Source: Frondihabitans sp. Leaf304
Lineage (GTDB): Bacteria > Actinomycetota > Actinomycetes > Actinomycetales > Microbacteriaceae
NCBI RefSeq assembly: GCF_001423105.1
Contig: NZ_LMNV01000003.1
Span: 130,120 to 194,119, forward strand
Length of the DNA stretch: 64,000 nucleotides
Direction: 5' to 3'
Shown here: piece after piece, positions 34,278 through 43,283 of the stretch
Position numbering within the stretch: the stretch's first letter is position 1
Layout: each line of letters begins with the position of its first letter
Translations under genes and position numbers: made by a program
Notes under the pieces: generated by a model
The model's input: only the letters and a program-made list of their open reading frames with translations
The model's database searches: none
Told to the model about the DNA's origin: nothing

Positions 34278-35603
34278 CTACGCGTGGTCGTGACCCTCGT
34301 GGTCGTCCGCGTCGCTTCCGACACCGGAGGCGGCGGTGAAGGCCGACAGGTCGACGTCGGCGCCCTTGTCGTCTTTCACGGTGGCCTTGGAGAGGACCAC
34401 TGCAAGGGCCTTGGACCGAGCGACCTCGCCGACCATGGCCGGGATCTGGCCGTTCTCGTCGAGCACCTTGATGAACTCGCCGGGCTCCATGCCGTACTGC
34501 GCAGCACCCTGGATGAGGTACTGGGTCAGTTCGTCCTGCTCGACCTTGACCTCTTCTTTCTCGGCGATGGCGTCGAGAAGGATCTGGTTGCGGAAGGCGG
34601 TCTCGGAGGAATCCTTGACCTCGGCGCGGTGCTCGTCGTCTTCCAGGCGGTTCTCCTGCTCGAGGTGACGGTGCACCTCGTCTTCGACGAGCTTCTCGGG
34701 CACGGGGATCTCGACGAGCTCGAGCAGCTTCTCGACGAGCTGGTCGCGAGCCTGTCCGCCCTGGCCGACCGCCTTGGAGCGGCCGAGCTGCTCCTTGAGG
34801 TCGCCCTTGAGCTCATCGATGGTGTCGAACTGGCTGGCGATCTGGGCGAAGTCGTCGTCGGCCTCGGGGAGCTCGCGCTCCTTGACGGCGGTCAGCGTGA
34901 CCTCGATGAGAGCGGTCTCGCCCTCGCGGTCGCCACCGAGCAGCTTCGACTCGAAGGTGGTGGTCTCGCCCGCGGTCAGCGAGTCGAGCGCCTCGTCGAT
35001 GCCCTCGATGAGGTCGCCGGAGCCGATCTCGTAGGAGATGCCCTTGGCATTGTCGACCTCGACGCCGTCGATGGTCGCAATCAGGTCGATCTGACCGAAG
35101 TCGCCCTTGGCGGCGGGACGATCGACGGTGATGAGGGTGCCGAAGCGCGTGCGGAGGTTTGCGAGCTCTTCGTCGACCTCGTCGTCGCTGATCTCGACCG
35201 AGTCGACGGTCAGCTCGAGGCCCTCGTAGGCGGGCAGCTCGAACTCAGGGCGGACGTCGACCTCGATAGCGAGAAGGAGGTCACCGGAGAAGTCTTTGGT
35301 GCTGGGCCATCCGACGACGTCGGCCTCGGGGCGACCGAGCGGGCGGATCGAGCTCTCTTCGACCGCGGCACGGTAGAAGGTGTCCATGCTCTCGTTGACG
35401 GCGTGGTTCAGAACCTCTTCACGGCCGACGCGCTGGTCGATGATGGGCGGCGGAACCTTGCCCTTGCGGAAGCCGGGAATCGAGACGCTCTCGGCGATGT
35501 GGCCGTAAGCGTGCGTGATTCCCGGCTTGAGGTCGTCGGGGCTCACCGCGATGTTGAGCTTGACGCGGGTGGGGCTGAGCTGCTCAACCGTGGTCTTGAC
35601 CAA
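34278..35603 (-). CDS. tig: Trigger factor, ribosome-bound chaperone and prolyl isomerase
   Basis: This 441-residue chaperone binds the ribosome exit tunnel. The ribosome-binding signature [12 protein letters not shown] lies near residues 43-54, the FKBP-type isomerase domain near residues 150-240, and the helical chaperone arms follow; the tail is acidic and His-rich (DDHEGHDHA). The start is TTG at 35603 ([15 protein letters not shown]), with AGGAG about 10 nt upstream; the next codon is GTC, so no ATG or GTG fits. It heads tig-clpP1-clpP2-clpX, separated from clpP1 by a terminator. Confidence 0.96.
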   Translation of the reverse strand: MVKTTVEQLSPTRVKLNIAVSPDDLKPGITHAYGHIAESVSIPGFRKGKVPPPIIDQRVGREEVLNHAVNESMDTFYRAAVEESSIRPLGRPEADVVGWPSTKDFSGDLLLAIEVDVRPEFELPAYEGLELTVDSVEISDDEVDEELANLRTRFGTLITVDRPAAKGDFGQIDLIATIDGVEVDNAKGISYEIGSGDLIEGIDEALDSLTAGETTTFESKLLGGDREGETALIEVTLTAVKERELPEADDDFAQIASQFDTIDELKGDLKEQLGRSKAVGQGGQARDQLVEKLLELVEIPVPEKLVEDEVHRHLEQENRLEDDEHRAEVKDSSETAFRNQILLDAIAEKEEVKVEQDELTQYLIQGAAQYGMEPGEFIKVLDENGQIPAMVGEVARSKALAVVLSKATVKDDKGADVDLSAFTAASGVGSDADDHEGHDHA

Positions 35604-35706
35604 TGTCGTACTTCTCCTGTGTCGGTGTTCTGCGGTGCTTCTGGCGGCGCGCATGTGACGCCGCGCTTCTGACGAGCTTGTCTAGTGCATGGATCTTGCT
35701 ACTGCG

Positions 35707-35779
35707 TCGGGGCGACAGGACTCGAACCTGCGATCTTCCGCCCCCAAAACGGACGCGCTAGCCACTACGCTACGCCCCG
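35707..35779 (-). tRNA. tRNA-Pro (TGG)
   Basis: The 73-nt cloverleaf has acceptor arm CGGGGCG/CGCCCCG, anticodon loop TTTGGGG with anticodon TGG, and T loop TTCGAGT. CCA is not encoded. Confidence 0.93.
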
Positions 35780-35937
35780 GTATTCCTGTATCGCTTTGGG
35801 CCTTCCCTCTGATCCCCGTTGAGGTCGGGGCGAAAAGAACCTCGTGAAGTCTAGCCCGTTGCCAGGCACCGAAACTGAGCGGGTCGAAGAATGCCCTATG
35901 CTTGACCACGCACGACAGGTCAACGGCCTGTTTTTGC

Positions 35938-36008
35938 GGGGATGTAGCTTAGTGGTAAAGCCTCAGTCTTCCAAACTGATGATGCGGGTTCGATTCCCGT
36001 CATCCCCT
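35938..36008 (+). tRNA. tRNA-Gly (TCC)
   Basis: The 71-nt cloverleaf has acceptor arm GGGGATG/CATCCCC, anticodon loop CTTCCAA with anticodon TCC, and T loop TTCGATT. CCA is not encoded. A TATGCT box at about 35897 may be its -10. Confidence 0.93.
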
Positions 36009-36101
36009 CCGTAGATAGGCCACCCGGCGGTGTCCTCGCCCGACTCTTTCGCGTCGCTGTGACCCCCCTGTCAGGCGTCGCGACGGCCTCGAGAGAACCG
36101 C

Positions 36102-36107
36102 CATAAT
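36102..36107 (+). promoter_or_regulatory. -10 box of leaderless promoter for GDSL lipoprotein gene
   Basis: CATAAT lies 6 nt before the GTG at 36114, the same arrangement as at 4590. Confidence 0.6.
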
Positions 36108-36113
36108 ATTCTG

Positions 36114-36827
36114 GTGCGCGCGGTGACTCGGATCCTTGTCGGCGGTCTTCTGACTGCGACGATCGTCGTGCTCGCGGGCTGTGCCACGCTTCCCCACTCT
36201 GAGCCAAACGCCGGGGGCTTTTCGACCGTCGCACCGATGGCGACCGGTGCTCCCGTGCCCGAGGGCTCGACTCCCGGCGTGCGTGTCGCGATCGTCGGCG
36301 ATTCTCTGACCGCCGGCGGAGGCCGCAGCTTGTCGGAGGGCCTCACCCCCAACACCTGGATCACCTACGCCAAGGGCAACGGGGTCGACTACGTGGGCGG
36401 CTGGGCCGTCGGCGGCACCACGATCCAGCAGATGGCCGCGGCGGTGAAGCCCATCGCCAAGGTGGATGTGCTCGTGCTAATGGCCGGCACCAACGACGTG
36501 CGTCACAAGATCTCGTTCGAAGACTCGAGGGCGAGCTACGAGAAGGTCATCGCGACCCTGCACCCGAAGCACGTGATCATCGGGGCGATTCCGCCCAATA
36601 ATCGCCACCCTCGCCAGGCCGCCCTGTATGAGAAGCATCTCCACGCCTACGCGCTGGCCGCGGGCTACGACTTCGTCGATCCGTGGGGGTTCGCGCGCGA
36701 CGGCGACGTCTACGCACCCGGCACCTCGCTCGACGGCACTCACCCGACCACGGCCGGATACCGCCTCGTCGGCCTCGCCTACCGCGATGCGATCGTGCGC
36801 GTCATGGCGACCCCGAAGGTCGGCTGA
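36114..36827 (+). CDS. SGNH/GDSL-family hydrolase lipoprotein
   Basis: This 237-residue exported lipoprotein has the lipobox VLAGC (C23). The SGNH blocks are VGDSLTAGG (catalytic S64), MAGTND, and DGTHPT near the C-terminus with the catalytic Asp and His. Such enzymes remove acyl groups from lipids, peptidoglycan or polysaccharides; the substrate is not known. GTG start by the CATAAT box; an inner GTG three codons later is possible. Its 3' end overlaps the converging toxin gene by 26 nt. Confidence 0.87.
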   Translation: MRAVTRILVGGLLTATIVVLAGCATLPHSEPNAGGFSTVAPMATGAPVPEGSTPGVRVAIVGDSLTAGGGRSLSEGLTPNTWITYAKGNGVDYVGGWAVGGTTIQQMAAAVKPIAKVDVLVLMAGTNDVRHKISFEDSRASYEKVIATLHPKHVIIGAIPPNNRHPRQAALYEKHLHAYALAAGYDFVDPWGFARDGDVYAPGTSLDGTHPTTAGYRLVGLAYRDAIVRVMATPKVG

Positions 36828-37074
36828 GCACCTTCCACGGGAGAAGGTCGACCATAGCTGGGCGCGCCTTCATGGCGTGAATGATCAATTCGTTGCCGCT
36901 GTCGAAGACAAGTACGACGGTCTCAAGCAGACGACCATGGGTATCGAATCCCAGTCGCAGTTGCCGCGCGGGGCTGTCGTCGTCCACTTCGTCGATCCAG
37001 GTAGCCCACGTCGCCGCCTGAATGGCATCCTCCGGCAGGACTCCACGCTTCAAGGCGGATTCGTGAACCTTCAC
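36802..37074 (-). CDS. BrnT-like toxin of a type II toxin-antitoxin pair
   Basis: This 90-residue protein has an N-terminal helix (HESALKRGVLPEDAIQAA) and a beta-sheet segment with LRLGFDTHGRLLETVVLVFD and NELIIHAMKAR, the layout of BrnT/RelE-like ribonuclease toxins that occurs in many actinobacteria. Its GTG start overlaps the upstream antitoxin stop as GTGA. The order antitoxin-then-toxin differs from classical brnT-brnA, so membership in BrnT is by similarity of fold pattern only. Confidence 0.7.
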   Translation of the reverse strand: MKVHESALKRGVLPEDAIQAATWATWIDEVDDDSPARQLRLGFDTHGRLLETVVLVFDSGNELIIHAMKARPAMVDLLPWKVLSRPSGSP

Positions 37075-37334
37075 GCAGCCGAAACCGAGAGAGCTTGGCG
37101 GATGACCTCCGAACGAGTCTTGCCTTCTAGCTTCGCGCGAGCGTCGATGGCGGCCAACTCGTCAAGGGTGAGCCGCAGAGCCACGACCTGCGACGGCTGA
37201 GCACCACGGCCGGGTCGACCTCGACCACGTCTTGTGAGGGTCTCGACGTCATACCCCGCCTCGGCCTCCGCAGCCCACGCGGCGATCTGTTCTTCGGTGA
37301 CGGGAACCCCGTCGATCGACTCGTCTTTACGCAT
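37071..37334 (-). CDS. Ribbon-helix-helix (CopG-type) antitoxin
   Basis: This 87-residue protein ends in a ribbon-helix-helix domain (VVALRLTLDELAAIDARAKL then TRSEVIRQAL) behind a linker rich in Gly and Arg; the N-terminus (EEQIAAWAAEAEAGYD) probably contacts the toxin. It should neutralise the toxin encoded next and repress the pair. TACGTT lies 6 nt before the ATG, so the mRNA may be leaderless. The surrounding bases are distinctly AT-richer than the neighbours. Confidence 0.78.
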   Translation of the reverse strand: MRKDESIDGVPVTEEQIAAWAAEAEAGYDVETLTRRGRGRPGRGAQPSQVVALRLTLDELAAIDARAKLEGKTRSEVIRQALSVSAA

Positions 37335-37483
37335 GTTTTTAACGTAATACGAAATAGCTGTTCTGTCGATGGGAGCTCGCGAGGTGACGCGAATGGGCCG
37401 AGGTGCCAGCGCCGCGGCGCGCGCGGTTGGCCGACTCACGCGAGGTCACGAGCCGAGGTCACGAACTCGGGCAGAAATGCCGC

Positions 37484-38149
37484 TCAGCTCTGCAAGAACG
37501 CCAGCACGGCCAGCACTCGCCGGTGATCGGTACCCGAGTCGTCGAGGCCGAGCTTCTGGAAGATCGCGGTCACGTTCTTCTCCACGGCACCCGTGCCGAT
37601 GAACAGCGCCGCCGAGATGGCCGAATTGGTGCGCCCCTCTGCCATCAGCGCGAGCACCTCCCGCTCGCGCGGCGTCAGAGCCGCAAGAGGATCGCTGCGC
37701 CGACCGAGCAGCGCTCCGACCACTTCGGGGTCGAGCACCGTCGCGCCGTCCGAGATCCGATCGAGCGCCGACCCCAGCTCGTCGATCGAGGTCACCCGGT
37801 CTTTCAGGAGGTAGCCGACCCCGTCGGATCCTGCGCTCAGTAATTCTCGGGCGTACGCCACCTCGACGTACTGCGACAGCAGCAGGATGCCCGTCGACGG
37901 GGTGCGCCGCCGCAGCTCGATCGCCGCCCGCACGCCCTCATCGCGATGGGTGGGCGGCATGCGCACGTCGAGAACCGCCAGATCCGGGCGCGCACGATCG
38001 AGATCGGCGAGCAGCGCCTCGGCATCGCCGTACGAGCCGACCACCTCCGTGCCCAGCTCGTCGAGCAGGCGCACGAGCCCCTCCCGCAGCAGCACGGAGT
38101 CGTCGGCCACGACGACCCGGCGGCGAGGTGTCTCGGATCCGGTGGTCAC
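37484..38149 (-). CDS. NarL/LuxR-family response regulator
   Basis: This 221-residue regulator has a receiver domain with phospho-acceptor D61 (AVLDVRMPP) and the conserved Lys in LLKDRVTS, and a C-terminal LuxR helix-turn-helix (LTPREREVLALMAEGRTNSA). It is encoded 9 nt after the histidine kinase gene and forms a two-component pair with it. Target genes are not known. Confidence 0.93.
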   Translation of the reverse strand: MTTGSETPRRRVVVADDSVLLREGLVRLLDELGTEVVGSYGDAEALLADLDRARPDLAVLDVRMPPTHRDEGVRAAIELRRRTPSTGILLLSQYVEVAYARELLSAGSDGVGYLLKDRVTSIDELGSALDRISDGATVLDPEVVGALLGRRSDPLAALTPREREVLALMAEGRTNSAISAALFIGTGAVEKNVTAIFQKLGLDDSGTDHRRVLAVLAFLQS

Positions 38150-38158
38150 TCCCCCAGC

Positions 38159-39820
38159 CTACGAGTCGCGCTCGGCAGGCCTGGACAGCCGAACCGAAGG
38201 ATCCGACGGCTCGTCACCGACCCTCGGCAGCTCCTCGGTGGGGTACGGCCGCGTGTGCGCCTGGTCGGGCGGTGTCTCGCCGAAAAGGTGGTCCAGTTCG
38301 GCCGTGGCATCTGGGTCGGCGGCAGGCTGGTCGGGATCGACGGCAGGCCGGTCGAGATCGACGCGAGGCTGGTCGGGGTCGGCGGCAGGCCGGTCGGGGC
38401 CGACGGCAGGCCGGTCGGGATCGACGGCAGGCGCGTCGGCCTCGGCCTCGGGCACTGCCGGCGCCATCGGGATCCTGACGCTCGCGTGTGTGGGTCCGCC
38501 CTCGGGGCTCCGAAGCTCGAGACGACCGCCGAGCCCGACGAGGCGCTCTTCGATGCCGGCGAGCCCGTGACCCGGCCGGACCGTCGCACCGCCGGCACCG
38601 TCGTCCGTCACGATCACGCGGAGCTCGGTCGCCCCGGCGTGGGTCGGCGCTGACAGGATCAGCTCGGCCCGGTCGGCCCGCGAGTGCTTGCCGATATTGG
38701 CGAGCAGCTCGGCCGCGATGAAGTACGCGTTGCGCTCGATCTCGACCGGGATCTCGATGCCGTCGGGCAGCTCGTCGGTGAAGCGGGTCGGCACCGTCGA
38801 TCGGTCGACGACTGCGTCGAGAGCGGCAGCGAGCCCGCGGTCGAGTAGCAGCGGTGGAGCGAAACCACGGGAGAGGGCACGGAGCTCCTCGAGGGCCTCG
38901 CGAGCCTGGGCGCTCGCATCGTCGATCAGGAGCCGAGCCCGAGTGCCGTCGGTGTCGACGACGCGGGAGGCGGCGGAAAGATCCATCTGCAGCCGGATGA
39001 GGCGCTGCTGTGGCCCGTCGTGGATGTCGCGTTCGAGCCTCCGCAGGGCTGTGCCCTCGGCCGAGACGGCCGCGCTCCGCGAGACCTCGAGGCCCGCGAC
39101 CTCGGCCTTGAGCTGCTCGGACCGGAAGCCGCCGAGCATCCAGGTGGCGACGGCGCCCTGGACAAGCACCATGCCGCGGGTGACGAACGGGAGGAGGGCG
39201 AGGGCTCCGAGCGCCACGACAAATGCGACGACGGCCGCCGCGGGCGCGTGATCGATGAGCGCAGAGCTCACCCAGCCGCCGTTGATTCCGGAGAAGCCCC
39301 CCTCTCCGGACACGACGAGGACGATGCTTCCTCCGACGATCCCACCGGCGACCGTCAGCAGCATCCCCACCGTCACTGCGACGACGAGGGCACCCAGCCA
39401 GGGGAACACGATCGTCGTGAACGCGAAGTACAGCCAGTAGTGCGGATCGGCGGCCACCTCGACGAGGCGCTTGAACCGCCCGGTCAAGGTCAGCGTTCGC
39501 CAGGCGACCGGTCGAGGAGCCGGGTGGCGCGCCCACGACAGCCGAACGAGCTCGATGGCCCCGAACAGGCGACCGAAGTACAGGCCCGCGAGCAGGAGCA
39601 CGAAGAACGCCACGAAGGCGAAGAGGGCGTTGCCGGTGCCGACCAGGATCTGGCCGACGATGCCGTAGGCCGCGAATGCCACGACGACCAGCACCCCTGT
39701 CAGCGCGAGATAGCCGATGTCTCGGGGGAAGGCCGCCCACAGCCGCCAGTACAGGGCGCGCGGCGGTGGTTCGGCAGCGGGGGCGGTGGTGGGTGGCATC
39801 GGGCTCGTCTCGGTGATCAT
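38159..39820 (-). CDS. Sensor histidine kinase, NarX/DesK (HPK7) type
   Basis: This 553-residue kinase has about five transmembrane helices in residues 30-220, the dimerisation and phosphorylation helix with RDIHDGPQQRL (His near residue 265), and an HATPase domain ending in GHGLAGIEERLVGLGG. Beyond the ATPase is an unusual tail of five heptad repeats like VDPDRPA, made by 21-bp tandem repeats. No periplasmic sensor domain is seen, so the signal is probably in the membrane. Confidence 0.92.
   Translation of the reverse strand: MITETSPMPPTTAPAAEPPPRALYWRLWAAFPRDIGYLALTGVLVVVAFAAYGIVGQILVGTGNALFAFVAFFVLLLAGLYFGRLFGAIELVRLSWARHPAPRPVAWRTLTLTGRFKRLVEVAADPHYWLYFAFTTIVFPWLGALVVAVTVGMLLTVAGGIVGGSIVLVVSGEGGFSGINGGWVSSALIDHAPAAAVVAFVVALGALALLPFVTRGMVLVQGAVATWMLGGFRSEQLKAEVAGLEVSRSAAVSAEGTALRRLERDIHDGPQQRLIRLQMDLSAASRVVDTDGTRARLLIDDASAQAREALEELRALSRGFAPPLLLDRGLAAALDAVVDRSTVPTRFTDELPDGIEIPVEIERNAYFIAAELLANIGKHSRADRAELILSAPTHAGATELRVIVTDDGAGGATVRPGHGLAGIEERLVGLGGRLELRSPEGGPTHASVRIPMAPAVPEAEADAPAVDPDRPAVGPDRPAADPDQPRVDLDRPAVDPDQPAADPDATAELDHLFGETPPDQAHTRPYPTEELPRVGDEPSDPSVRLSRPAERDS
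38312..38433. repeat. 21-bp coding tandem repeats in the kinase tail
   Basis: Five units of the type GGTCGGGATCGACGGCAGGC start at 38329, 38350, 38371, 38392 and 38413, with a partial unit before. On the coding strand each gives Val/Gly-Asp-Pro-Asp-Arg/Gln-Pro-Ala. Confidence 0.85.
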
Positions 39821-39900
39821 GACTCCAGCGTGGCGCGATCCGGAGGCTCCCCCAATGGTGCCAGCGACCGAGCCTCTCGGGGGTTTACCCCCGATCCCGG

Positions 39901-39920
39901 CAAGGCAAGCCTCACTAAGC
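39901..39920. promoter_or_regulatory. Candidate DtxR/IdeR iron box upstream of dps
   Basis: Read on the reverse strand, GGCTTAGTGAGGCTTGCCTT shares TTAG, AGGCT and CCT with the DtxR/IdeR consensus TTAGGTTAGGCTAACCTAA, but with a one-base shift. Iron control of ferritin-like genes by this family is known in actinobacteria. Only a weak match. Confidence 0.35.
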
Positions 39921-40013
39921 CGAGCCTCTGCTTGCTTGTCGGAATTTCGCGCGACCTCTAGCGTTGGGGAAACCGAGAGGCCCCAAGGCCTTCACCCGCA
40001 GAGGAGACACTCC

Positions 40014-40499
40014 ATGTCCGAAGTCACCACCGTCACGCAGAGCTCCGTCGACCCCGACGTCGCAGCCGCCACCGCCCAGTTCCTCACCCCCATCGTCACG
40101 AACCTGACCGCCCTTGCCGTCAACGGCAAGCAGGCGCACTGGCACGTTCGCGGCATCAGCTTCATCGCCGTGCACGAACTGCTCGACGTGGTCGTCGGCC
40201 ACGCTCAGGAGTACGCCGACCTCGCCGCGGAGCGCATCGTCGCCCTCGGCCTCCCCGTCGACGGCCGCCTCGAGACCGTCGCCGCCACCACGACCAACCC
40301 GCCGCTCAAGGCCGGCTTCCAGCAGATCGACGCCACGATCGCCGGAATCGTCGCCCAGATCGACTCGGCCCGCGTCTCGGTGCAGACCGCCATCGACGAG
40401 CTCGGCGAGATCGACGCCTCCTCGCAAGACGTCGCCATCGAGATCGCCCGCGGCCTCGACAAAGACCGCTGGTTCCTCTCGGCGCACGTCAGCCAGTAG
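40014..40499 (+). CDS. dps: Dps-type DNA-protecting ferritin
   Basis: This 161-residue protein forms dodecamers that bind DNA and oxidise iron with peroxide. Ferroxidase residues lie in KQAHWHVRG and HELLDVVVGHAQEYADLAAER. The start has GAGGAG 7 nt upstream; the frame is open above but not family-like. A possible iron box lies about 100 nt upstream. The last 11 nt overlap the converging acyltransferase gene. Confidence 0.95.
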   Translation: MSEVTTVTQSSVDPDVAAATAQFLTPIVTNLTALAVNGKQAHWHVRGISFIAVHELLDVVVGHAQEYADLAAERIVALGLPVDGRLETVAATTTNPPLKAGFQQIDATIAGIVAQIDSARVSVQTAIDELGEIDASSQDVAIEIARGLDKDRWFLSAHVSQ

Positions 40500-41706
40500 T
40501 CTCCGGCACTCTGCCGCGAAGCCGTCGCTCCTCCGGGAGCGGCGGCTTCGTTGCGTCCGGGCTCGAGACCGGGTTGCGCGCACGCAGGCGCATGGCCGGA
40601 CGTTCGACCGCGAGGTAGGTCGCCGTCGCCAGAGCCAGGGTGATGCCGCCGACGCATGCCACGGCCACGACGTACGACGCCCAAGCGCCCTCGCCGAACC
40701 GGGGAGCCCAGCGGTCGAAGCCCCGCACCACCGGCATGTGCCAGAGGTAGACGCTGTACGAGATCAGGCCGAGGCCCCGGAGCACCGGGAGCTCAAGAGC
40801 GCGGCCCACCCAACCAGGGCGGCCCGAGGCCGTCGGAACGACCGAGACGAGAAGCAGAGCGGCGAGGCAGAGCGGCGCGAGCAGGTCGGCGACGTCGGAC
40901 CAGGGGCGGGTGAGGCAGACGACGGCCGCGGCGACGGCGACGAGAGAAGCGGCGAACCGCAGGATCCTGCGCCCCGCCCCCGACAGTGCCCCACGTCGCA
41001 CCGCGACGAACACGAGAGTCGCCACCATGCCGAGGGCGAAGAGCTGAGCGTGAAGCAGCAGGCTGCGACTCGCGACGGACTCCCAGTCGTGCGACCAGCC
41101 GTGCGGGTTCGTGCGGTCCTGCCAGATGAGACCGGCGGCCCCCACCAGTGCCAGGACTACGACCGGGATGCAGGCTCGCGCCCATCCACCGAGGCCGCGC
41201 CCCACCCGAGAGGCCAGCGCGACCAGCACGGGCAGGCAGGCGTAGAAGGTGAGCTCGACCGTGAGGGTCCACGCCACTTCGAGACCCGTGCGGATCGTGT
41301 GCGGCGAGAAGGTCTGGAGGAGGGTCAGATCGGCGACGAAGGTGCCGGGATCGACATGCCCCGTCCGCCCACGACCGAGGAACGACAGCCCGAAGGCGAA
41401 GTTCGTCACGGCGACGACCACGACGTATGCGGGCCACAGACGCAGCACCCGGTTCGTCGCATAGCGCCTCGTACTCGGCAGTCCGCGACCGTCGATCAGG
41501 CGGTCGGCAAACCCGAGGAAGAGCAGGAATCCCGAGAGGATGAAGAAGAGGTTGAGGCCCTGATGGAGGGCGAAGAACAACTCCGGTGACCGATGGCGGA
41601 CACCCGGCGACAGGATGTTCGACACGTGATAGCCGAGCACGGAGAGCGCGGCGACTCCTCGCAGCCCGTCCAACCCCGACAGATGCGCGCGTGATTGCTT
41701 CCCCAT
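40489..41706 (-). CDS. Membrane acyltransferase, OafA/YrhL family
   Basis: This 405-residue protein has ten or so transmembrane helices and the family start LDGLRGVAALSVLGYHV with its conserved His. Members acetylate or acylate cell-surface polysaccharides. The ATG at 41706 is chosen because the domain starts there and CAGTGT lies 7 nt upstream. Its last codons contain the terminator stem of dps on the opposite strand. Acceptor unknown. Confidence 0.9.
   Translation of the reverse strand: MGKQSRAHLSGLDGLRGVAALSVLGYHVSNILSPGVRHRSPELFFALHQGLNLFFILSGFLLFLGFADRLIDGRGLPSTRRYATNRVLRLWPAYVVVVAVTNFAFGLSFLGRGRTGHVDPGTFVADLTLLQTFSPHTIRTGLEVAWTLTVELTFYACLPVLVALASRVGRGLGGWARACIPVVVLALVGAAGLIWQDRTNPHGWSHDWESVASRSLLLHAQLFALGMVATLVFVAVRRGALSGAGRRILRFAASLVAVAAAVVCLTRPWSDVADLLAPLCLAALLLVSVVPTASGRPGWVGRALELPVLRGLGLISYSVYLWHMPVVRGFDRWAPRFGEGAWASYVVAVACVGGITLALATATYLAVERPAMRLRARNPVSSPDATKPPLPEERRLRGRVPETTG
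40517..40550 (+). terminator. dps terminator inside the acyltransferase gene
   Basis: CGAAGCCGTCGCTCC and GGAGCGGCGGCTTCG form a 15-bp stem with one U-G pair, beginning 18 nt after the dps stop. The same bases encode the C-terminal residues of the opposite gene. Confidence 0.75.
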
Positions 41707-41713
41707 AGCAACC

Positions 41714-41719
41714 ACACTG
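41714..41719 (-). promoter_or_regulatory. -10 box of leaderless promoter for acyltransferase gene
   Basis: CAGTGT on the reverse strand lies 7 nt before the ATG at 41706; there is no ribosome site. Confidence 0.45.
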
Positions 41720-41792
41720 GCAGTACCGGGGAGGTCAAAATACCTCCCTGAGGACGAAAGAGGGGTCGTCCGGGTGAACAATCCCGCTGGGC

Positions 41793-43283
41793 TCAGAGCG
41801 CGGAGTGTGTGAATCGGCCACCGAGGAGGGTCGCCGCGACTGGCATACCCCGGAGGTCGTCCGTCGCCAATGGGTCGGCGTCGAGCAGAACGAGGTCGGC
41901 GAGGCTGCCCTGAGTGACGGAGTCACGGCCGTCGGTGGAGGCGGCAAGGGCCACGGCCACCGGCAGACTCTGCTCAGGATGCCAGGGCTCCCGGCCGTCG
42001 CGGCTTCTCGTGACCGCAGCGTCGAGCGCGATCCAGGGGTCGAGCGGCGCGACCGGTGCATCGGAGCCGAGACGAAGAGCCACACCGACCGCTGCCAACG
42101 ACTCCAGGGCGAACGCCCGGCCCGTCCGTCCGGCCCAGTAGACCTCGGCGATGTCGCGGTCGTCCATGGCGTGCTCCGGTTGCACGCTCGCGATGACGCC
42201 GAGCCGCGCGAACCGCGCCACGTCGACCGCCCGGAGCAGCTGCGCGTGCTCGATCGATCCCCCGCAGCCGACGAGTTCGAACGCATCGAGCGCAAGCGAG
42301 TTGGCATGGTCGCCGATGGCATGCACCGCCGGCACGAGACCGGCGTTCGACGCGCGACGCATCAGCTCGGTGAGCTCGTCGAACGAGAACGACGGCAGAC
42401 CGACTCCCCCGCCCTGCGCGTACGGGTCGTGGCAGTAAGCGGTGCGGGTGTTGAGCGACCCGTCCGTGATGATCTTCGCCGGGCCCATCGTGACGAGCCC
42501 GGCCCCGCCCGGAACGGCGTCGCCCGTGCGGAGGCCGCGGGCGATGACTTCGTCGAGGTCGCCCGGGTACACGCCGGTGCGAACGCGGAGGGCGTCGGAT
42601 CCTTCGGTCACTCGCTTAGCCCACGCGTCGATCGACAGGGTCATCTCGAGGTCGACGATGCCGACCACGCCCCGAGCTGCCGCGGCACGCGACGCCTCGT
42701 CGACCCAGTCGTCCATGCGCGAGCTGTCGATCGCGGTGATGACGCCGGATGCGTCGAACGCGGCCTGTTCGCGCAGCAGCCCCGTCGCGTGAGTCGCCTG
42801 GCCGACCAGCGCGAGACCTTTGCTGTTGAGCCAGACGGCGTGCAGATCGGCGCTGACCAGGGCGACCGGAAACTCGCCCGCTGTGTCAAGCAGCTCGGCC
42901 GTCGGGGTGTCCGACCACAGCGCGTCACGGAACCCGTAGCCGACCAGGAGGTCGCGGTCGTCGGGGCGGTCTTCAAGGATCCGATCGCGCACCAGATCGA
43001 CCGTCTCACGAGCCGACCCCGCCGACGTGACATCGAGGCGTTGGCGCACGAGAGCCCACTGCTCCATGTGCACGTGGTTGTCCCAGAGGCCCGGCGCGAG
43101 GAACCTTCCGCCGCACTCCACCGTCTCGACGGATCCCGGCGTGATGTCGGGTGCGAGAGCAGAAACGACGCCGCCCTCGACGAGGACGTCGACGGGAGCG
43201 TGATCGCGGCCGACGACGCGGACGTCGCGGAGGAGGAGGTCGGGACCTGTCGCTGCGGGCTGGCGCTGCTGACTCGCGGTCAC
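41793..43283 (-). CDS. Amidohydrolase family 3 protein (YtcJ/NfdA-like)
   Basis: This 496-residue metal-dependent hydrolase has LAPGLWDNHVHM (first metal ligands) near residue 57, AIGDHAN and the late Asp in RLGSDAPVAPLDP. Relatives hydrolyse N-substituted formamides or other amides. The GTG start overlaps the stop of the PaiB-like gene as GTGA, so the two are coupled. Substrate unknown. Confidence 0.9.
   Translation of the reverse strand: MTASQQRQPAATGPDLLLRDVRVVGRDHAPVDVLVEGGVVSALAPDITPGSVETVECGGRFLAPGLWDNHVHMEQWALVRQRLDVTSAGSARETVDLVRDRILEDRPDDRDLLVGYGFRDALWSDTPTAELLDTAGEFPVALVSADLHAVWLNSKGLALVGQATHATGLLREQAAFDASGVITAIDSSRMDDWVDEASRAAAARGVVGIVDLEMTLSIDAWAKRVTEGSDALRVRTGVYPGDLDEVIARGLRTGDAVPGGAGLVTMGPAKIITDGSLNTRTAYCHDPYAQGGGVGLPSFSFDELTELMRRASNAGLVPAVHAIGDHANSLALDAFELVGCGGSIEHAQLLRAVDVARFARLGVIASVQPEHAMDDRDIAEVYWAGRTGRAFALESLAAVGVALRLGSDAPVAPLDPWIALDAAVTRSRDGREPWHPEQSLPVAVALAASTDGRDSVTQGSLADLVLLDADPLATDDLRGMPVAATLLGGRFTHSAL

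Noticed and set aside
33943-34293. Small open frames in the clpP1-tig gap
   Set aside because: They run through the palindromic element, the G tract and the tig terminator and have no ribosome site or similarity.
35915-35937. Terminator-like hairpin ACAGG...CCTGT plus T run before tRNA-Gly
   Set aside because: The stem is only 5 bp and it lies upstream of the tRNA, where a terminator would make no sense; possibly part of the leader.
38312-38433. Possible CRISPR array
   Set aside because: Repeats are contiguous 21-bp coding units with no spacers.
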